A DNA stretch of 64,000 nt from Flagellimonas maritima (GTDB lineage: Bacteria; Bacteroidota; Bacteroidia; Flavobacteriales; Flavobacteriaceae): assembly GCF_003269425.1 (NCBI RefSeq), contig NZ_CP030104.1, positions 124,001 through 188,000 of the forward strand. Direction: 5' to 3'. The position numbers and the translations under genes were made by a program. Under the pieces are notes generated by a model. That model did no database searches. It saw only the letters and a program-made list of their open reading frames with translations, and was not told the origin of the DNA. Of this stretch, positions 60,782-64,000 are shown one piece after another. The stretch's first letter is position 1. Each line of letters opens with the position of its first letter.

Positions 60782-61009
<228 letters not shown>

Positions 61010-61035
61010 AGATTTTAAAAAACTATTACCAAACT

Positions 61036-61067
61036 AAACGGGGCAATTCTATAATTGCCCCGTTTTT
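61036..61067. terminator. Strong bidirectional terminator
   Basis: AAACGGGGCAATT (61036-61048) and AATTGCCCCGTTT (61053-61065) are perfect 13-bp arms with a 4-base loop, flanked by T runs on plus and A runs on the other side. It ends both the lmo0937-like gene and the SYLF gene. Confidence 0.9.
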
Positions 61068-61086
61068 AATTAGAGGTGTTTTAGTT

Positions 61087-61629
61087 CTACTTGTCAAACT
61101 CGTCATAACTGAATTTTTGACCGCCCACTGATGCGCTAGCCATTAGCCCAGCTTTTGGAAGTGCAAAGACTGCCACGCCATCTTTATATTTTGCATTAGC
61201 AGCGATACCGGATTTTACTGCAACTGCGGATACTTCAGCACCAAATTCAAAATCACCTTCCTTGAATTTTTCCAAATCTTCGGTAGTCTCAAAAAATATT
61301 ACTTCAATGATTGACTGTCCTCCAGCCTGCAATCCAACATTCAGCTTTTTTAGGCCCGCTTTCCCGATTGCCATACCATCTTCATAAACAATTCCGTTCC
61401 CAGATGCACCTCCAATTATAAGACCGCCCTTACCCACATTGGGAAAAAGAGCATAACCCGCAGAATTATCAAAAAAATCTTCCAGATTTGGATCTGCGGC
61501 CAATAAAGATGTTTTAGCGCTATCGGCATCGCTCATAAGTCCCTTTATCTTTTCTGAATCCGATTGTGCAAATGCTGTAGCTCCTGCAACAACAAATAAT
61601 AGCACTATTGCTTTTCTTAAGTGTTTCAT
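61087..61629 (-). CDS. SYLF domain (YSC84-like) lipid-binding protein, exported
   Basis: A 180-aa protein with a signal peptide from the ATG at 61629 (MKHLRKAIVLLFVVAGATAFAQ); the longer ORF from 61707 is rejected. The SYLF domain is complete: AGYALFPNVGKGGLIIGGASGNGIVYEDGMAIGKAGLKKLNVGLQAGGQSIIEVIFFETTEDLEKF, then the Gly/Ala-rich C-terminal part (FGAEVSAVAVKSGIAANAKYKDGVAVFALPKAGLMASASVGGQKFSY). SYLF proteins bind phosphoinositides in eukaryotes; bacterial roles are unclear. It ends at the strong terminator. Confidence 0.88.
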   Translation of the reverse strand: MKHLRKAIVLLFVVAGATAFAQSDSEKIKGLMSDADSAKTSLLAADPNLEDFFDNSAGYALFPNVGKGGLIIGGASGNGIVYEDGMAIGKAGLKKLNVGLQAGGQSIIEVIFFETTEDLEKFKEGDFEFGAEVSAVAVKSGIAANAKYKDGVAVFALPKAGLMASASVGGQKFSYDEFDK

Positions 61630-61745
61630 ATTTTGTCTCTTTAAATGATTAATAATTTTTTGATATATGTATAAAGGTAAGATAGTCCTAAAATCTAATT
61701 GTAACAATACATATTAAGATTGATGCATATAGAATTATACTTGGA

Positions 61746-62957
61746 TTATTGACCCAAAAGATTTTCAACGGGAAGAACCCTTTCCGGACCGAAGAATTTT
61801 AGGGATATGGAAAACACAATCACCGATACAATCATACCAATCATAAAAACGGTATACGTCCATCGTAACAGTCTATACTTTCGCTCTAGTACGATTCCAA
61901 GATAGTAGAGGTCTTTAGTCAACGAATTATAAATATAATCCCTGTCTTTCACCAACTCCTGCATAGCCCACTCATAATTTGCCAATTCCATTTTGTGAAA
62001 ATTACCAAAAAACAATAAATTTACTTTCTTGCTTTTTACATCTTCTTTTGTAAACTCCCCACTTGTAACATTTGGTCTAGTTGCCATGATGGACATTACC
62101 ATAGCAGCAATACAAAATATTATAAAAATAAAGGTTGGGTAGATCAAATACGAATTGGTGGGATTATCGAGTTTAGGAATCAAGTTTGCCAACGCCAAGG
62201 ATATGATTATTGCATTTACAGAGAGTAGGATATTGGCTTTGGTGTCGGCAATATCACTCAACTTTATATGGTTTCGTAAGGTTACCCTATAGAGCGTCTG
62301 CACTCCCCTATCAACAATCTTTCCTTTAAATTTGGCTTTCAGTTTTTCTTTTCGGACCAGTTTCTTTCCCTTTTTTTTGGCCTTCACCAATTTTTTTAGG
62401 TTCGTCTTTTTTTGTGGACCCCAATTTTCAATTGCATAATCTGTATAGAACTGGTGTTTGCTTCTGAAGAGATACAATTGGTTTTTTCGCCATTCTGATA
62501 AAGAAATATCTTCATCCCTCAAATTTTGAAGCTCTTCTCGCCATAATTCTGAGAGTAATCTATAATCTTCCCCACCCAAAAAAGAGTATTGGATATCGCT
62601 AATGATTTCCTCCATCTTGTTATTTGGGATTTCGTCATTATCTGTAAAAAGTAACAGACTTTCAAGGGTTTTTAACTCGTTGTCGGTGTATTTTTTTGTT
62701 TTTAGGAACAGCTGTAGCTGTTGAATCGAAGAATAGATATCCAGACCGTTCTTTAATAAATGGATATCCATAAAAAGAACAACAAGGTATATTGATTCTT
62801 TTTCTTTCTTTTCAAGCGCTGTAGTCTCCAACAAATCATCTGCATTATCAAGCAATCTCGATTTTAATTCCCAATTGCGAAATAACAGGCCGTCTTTTCT
62901 AGACTCTTCGTAAAGCTGTTTAATATGTAATTTGGCTTCTTCTACAATATTGTCCAT
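61746..62957 (-). CDS. Pycsar effector-like protein (degenerate HD domain + PycTM)
   Basis: A 403-aa membrane protein. The C-terminal part (about 218-400) has the PycTM pattern: RVTLRNHIKLSDIADTKANILLSVNAIIISLALANLIPKL, two more helices and a basic linker before it. The N-terminal part aligns with HD phosphohydrolases (FRNWELKSRLLDNADDLLETT, IYLVVLFMDIHLL), but the metal-binding His and HD residues appear replaced: FRNWE for FHNWxH (Arg27) and MD for HD (63-64). The ATG at 62957 is preferred to the TTG at 62978. No Pycsar cyclase is in the window. It may be a defence effector or a household relative. Confidence 0.75.
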   Translation of the reverse strand: MDNIVEEAKLHIKQLYEESRKDGLLFRNWELKSRLLDNADDLLETTALEKKEKESIYLVVLFMDIHLLKNGLDIYSSIQQLQLFLKTKKYTDNELKTLESLLLFTDNDEIPNNKMEEIISDIQYSFLGGEDYRLLSELWREELQNLRDEDISLSEWRKNQLYLFRSKHQFYTDYAIENWGPQKKTNLKKLVKAKKKGKKLVRKEKLKAKFKGKIVDRGVQTLYRVTLRNHIKLSDIADTKANILLSVNAIIISLALANLIPKLDNPTNSYLIYPTFIFIIFCIAAMVMSIMATRPNVTSGEFTKEDVKSKKVNLLFFGNFHKMELANYEWAMQELVKDRDYIYNSLTKDLYYLGIVLERKYRLLRWTYTVFMIGMIVSVIVFSISLKFFGPERVLPVENLLGQ

Positions 62958-63007
62958 TTCGAATGTTTTAAGATTCAACTTCTATTTGTTCGCATAATGG
63001 GAAAACC

Positions 63008-64000
63008 CTAATCAAAATATGATTCAATCTCTTTTTTAATATTATCCCATTGTGCCCTATCCCCTTTTAAGGCCCTCCACAATTCTTTTGTTTTGGAAAC
63101 GCCAAAGTTAACGGCATGTTCCAATTCAATCTTGGGCGGAAGTGCAAGTTCTCCACTAGTGACCACAGCATTGATAATAAAAGGCAATTTTGAGTTTTTT
63201 GCCCTTATCACAGCATCATGGACCTGATCCGCTTCGCTTATGGTTATTCCGTCTCCTCCACAAAGTTTTGCATAAGCGGCAAAATCTATATTATTAACTG
63301 CCAATGCATCCAGATTTGGAGCCAGCCCCGCTTCTTCCATTTCAATTTTAACAAAACCTAACTCTGAGTTATTGAAAATGATGATTTTAATGGGTAATTT
63401 ATAGGTGACCGCAGTTTTAAAGTCATGCATTGACATATTGAAGGCTCCGTCCCCGACCATTGCCCAAACTTCTCTCTTGGGAAATTGTAGTTGTGCACCA
63501 ATAGCCGCAGGAAGCCCCACTGCCATAGAGCCATGATTGAAGGAACCTATAATCCTACGTCCAGAGTGGAAATTCATGATATTGGAAGACCATATGGCAG
63601 AAGTCCCTGTATCTATGGTAAAAATAGCATCATCACTGGCCAGGTCACTAACAGATTTAGCAACTATCTGGGGGTGTGTAGGTGACATCTCCCTGTCCGT
63701 GCTGCCTTTTTCATGCATGTTGTTTTTCCATGTTCTGAAATTTTCGTTCAATGAATTAAGCCACGAACCATCTTCTTTTGCATGTATCAATTTTCTTAAT
63801 TGGGGGATTACAGAAACTATATCGCCGTGTATACCCAAATCTATAGGTGTTCTATTGCCTATATTTTCTTCCCTTTTATCAATTTGGATTATTTTGGTAT
63901 TTTTTGGTAAGTAGTTTGTATAAGGAAAGTCAGTACCAAGCATCAATAATAGGTCACAGTCCATTACTGCTTCGTAGCCTGATTTGTTTCCTATCAATCC
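63008..64000 (-). CDS. Thiamine pyrophosphate-dependent enzyme (pyruvate oxidase/PoxB-like), partial
   Basis: The visible 331 codons form the middle and C-terminal parts of a ThDP enzyme; the gene continues past base 64000, so the 5' end is missing. The sequence begins GLIGNKSGYEAVMDCDLLLMLGTDFPYTNYLP, matching the PoxB-type central FAD domain. The ThDP motif is VGDGAFNMSMHDF followed 20-odd residues later by NNSELGFVKIEMEE (the GDG...NN pattern). The tail LALPPKIELEHAVNFGVSKTKELWRALKG fits pyruvate dehydrogenase (quinone)-like enzymes. A TTG start at 63997 is only a window-edge artefact. Confidence 0.88.
   Translation of the reverse strand, partial: GLIGNKSGYEAVMDCDLLLMLGTDFPYTNYLPKNTKIIQIDKREENIGNRTPIDLGIHGDIVSVIPQLRKLIHAKEDGSWLNSLNENFRTWKNNMHEKGSTDREMSPTHPQIVAKSVSDLASDDAIFTIDTGTSAIWSSNIMNFHSGRRIIGSFNHGSMAVGLPAAIGAQLQFPKREVWAMVGDGAFNMSMHDFKTAVTYKLPIKIIIFNNSELGFVKIEMEEAGLAPNLDALAVNNIDFAAYAKLCGGDGITISEADQVHDAVIRAKNSKLPFIINAVVTSGELALPPKIELEHAVNFGVSKTKELWRALKGDRAQWDNIKKEIESYFD

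Noticed and set aside
63995..63997. TTG start of the pyruvate-oxidase-like gene
   Set aside because: The sequence before it continues the domain (Gly-Leu-Ile-Gly) and the N-terminal ThDP domain is missing, so the gene runs beyond the window.
61746..63997. A defence island around the PycTM gene
   Set aside because: Neighbours (SYLF protein, pyruvate-oxidase-like enzyme) are housekeeping, with no cyclase, nuclease or mobile genes.

Overview
The window is a 64 kb stretch of chromosome from a member of the Bacteroidota, most likely a (probably marine) Flavobacteriaceae. The evidence is an AT-rich genome, a PorP/SprF type IX secretion protein, a SusC/SusD pair, a second TonB-dependent receptor with a carboxypeptidase-like N-terminal domain, LytS/LytTR signalling with 2TM-domain proteins, a PadR-PspC-DUF2807 cluster, and promoter-like sites of the Bacteroidetes form TTG...TAnnTTTG with few clear Shine-Dalgarno sequences. 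I see no rRNA, tRNA, CRISPR array, transposase, integrase or phage gene. The genus cannot be fixed from the sequence alone.

Layout. 1-6.1 kb: secreted or cytosolic hydrolases on the plus strand (M28 and M1 peptidases, an arginase-family protein, an M20 peptidase, a YdeI/OmdA-like protein). By eye, three of the four metalloenzymes have a substituted first metal ligand. 6.1-13.3 kb: an MFS transporter, a very AT-rich cassette-like membrane-protein gene, a lipoprotein amidohydrolase, a DUF885 gene broken by one in-frame amber codon, and a TPMT-family methyltransferase. 13.4-24.9 kb: a large BNR/VPS10-like secreted protein, small envelope proteins, an alpha/beta-hydrolase-OsmC fusion, a Cu/Zn superoxide dismutase followed by a YjdI/YjdJ-like pair, CorA, a small MscS channel and a LETM1-like protein. 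25.0-29.4 kb: one minus-strand signalling cluster with a TPR-like protein, a LytS-type kinase ending in its own 2TM domain, four stand-alone 2TM proteins and a LytTR response regulator. 29.7-44.5 kb: an S9 peptidase, a PaiB-like flavoprotein, PorP/SprF, a TonB receptor, the divergent dps/oxyR pair, PBP4, NUDIX, DUF2461, AIM24-like, YegP-like and DUF4442 proteins. 44.6-51.0 kb: DUF4870 and NTF2-like proteins, the PadR-PspC-head-GIN cluster, and a translationally coupled dipeptide epimerase and PLP enzyme. 51.0-64.0 kb: SusD/SusC, thioredoxin reductase, an exported beta-carbonic anhydrase, an AI-2E family transporter, small envelope proteins, an orphan Pycsar-effector-like protein and the 3' part of a pyruvate-oxidase-like gene that runs off the window.

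Two things stand out. First, at least six intergenic arrays are all built on a 7-bp period but use different heptamers (AAGGGTC x13, GGGCTTA x8, ATTGTCC/ATTGTTC x12, TTAGGCG x13.9, and shorter degenerate GTCATCT-, GAGATGT- and CCATCAT-like runs). They sit in leaders or between genes, one only 3 bp upstream of a start codon. Two of the array regions share the same layout next to a stop codon. Second, the 2TM cluster carries five related two-helix membrane modules, one fused to a sensor kinase, which suggests a membrane signalling complex assembled through a shared module. Redox and stress defence is also prominent (OxyR with Cys199/Cys208, Dps, SodC, OsmC fusion, TrxB).
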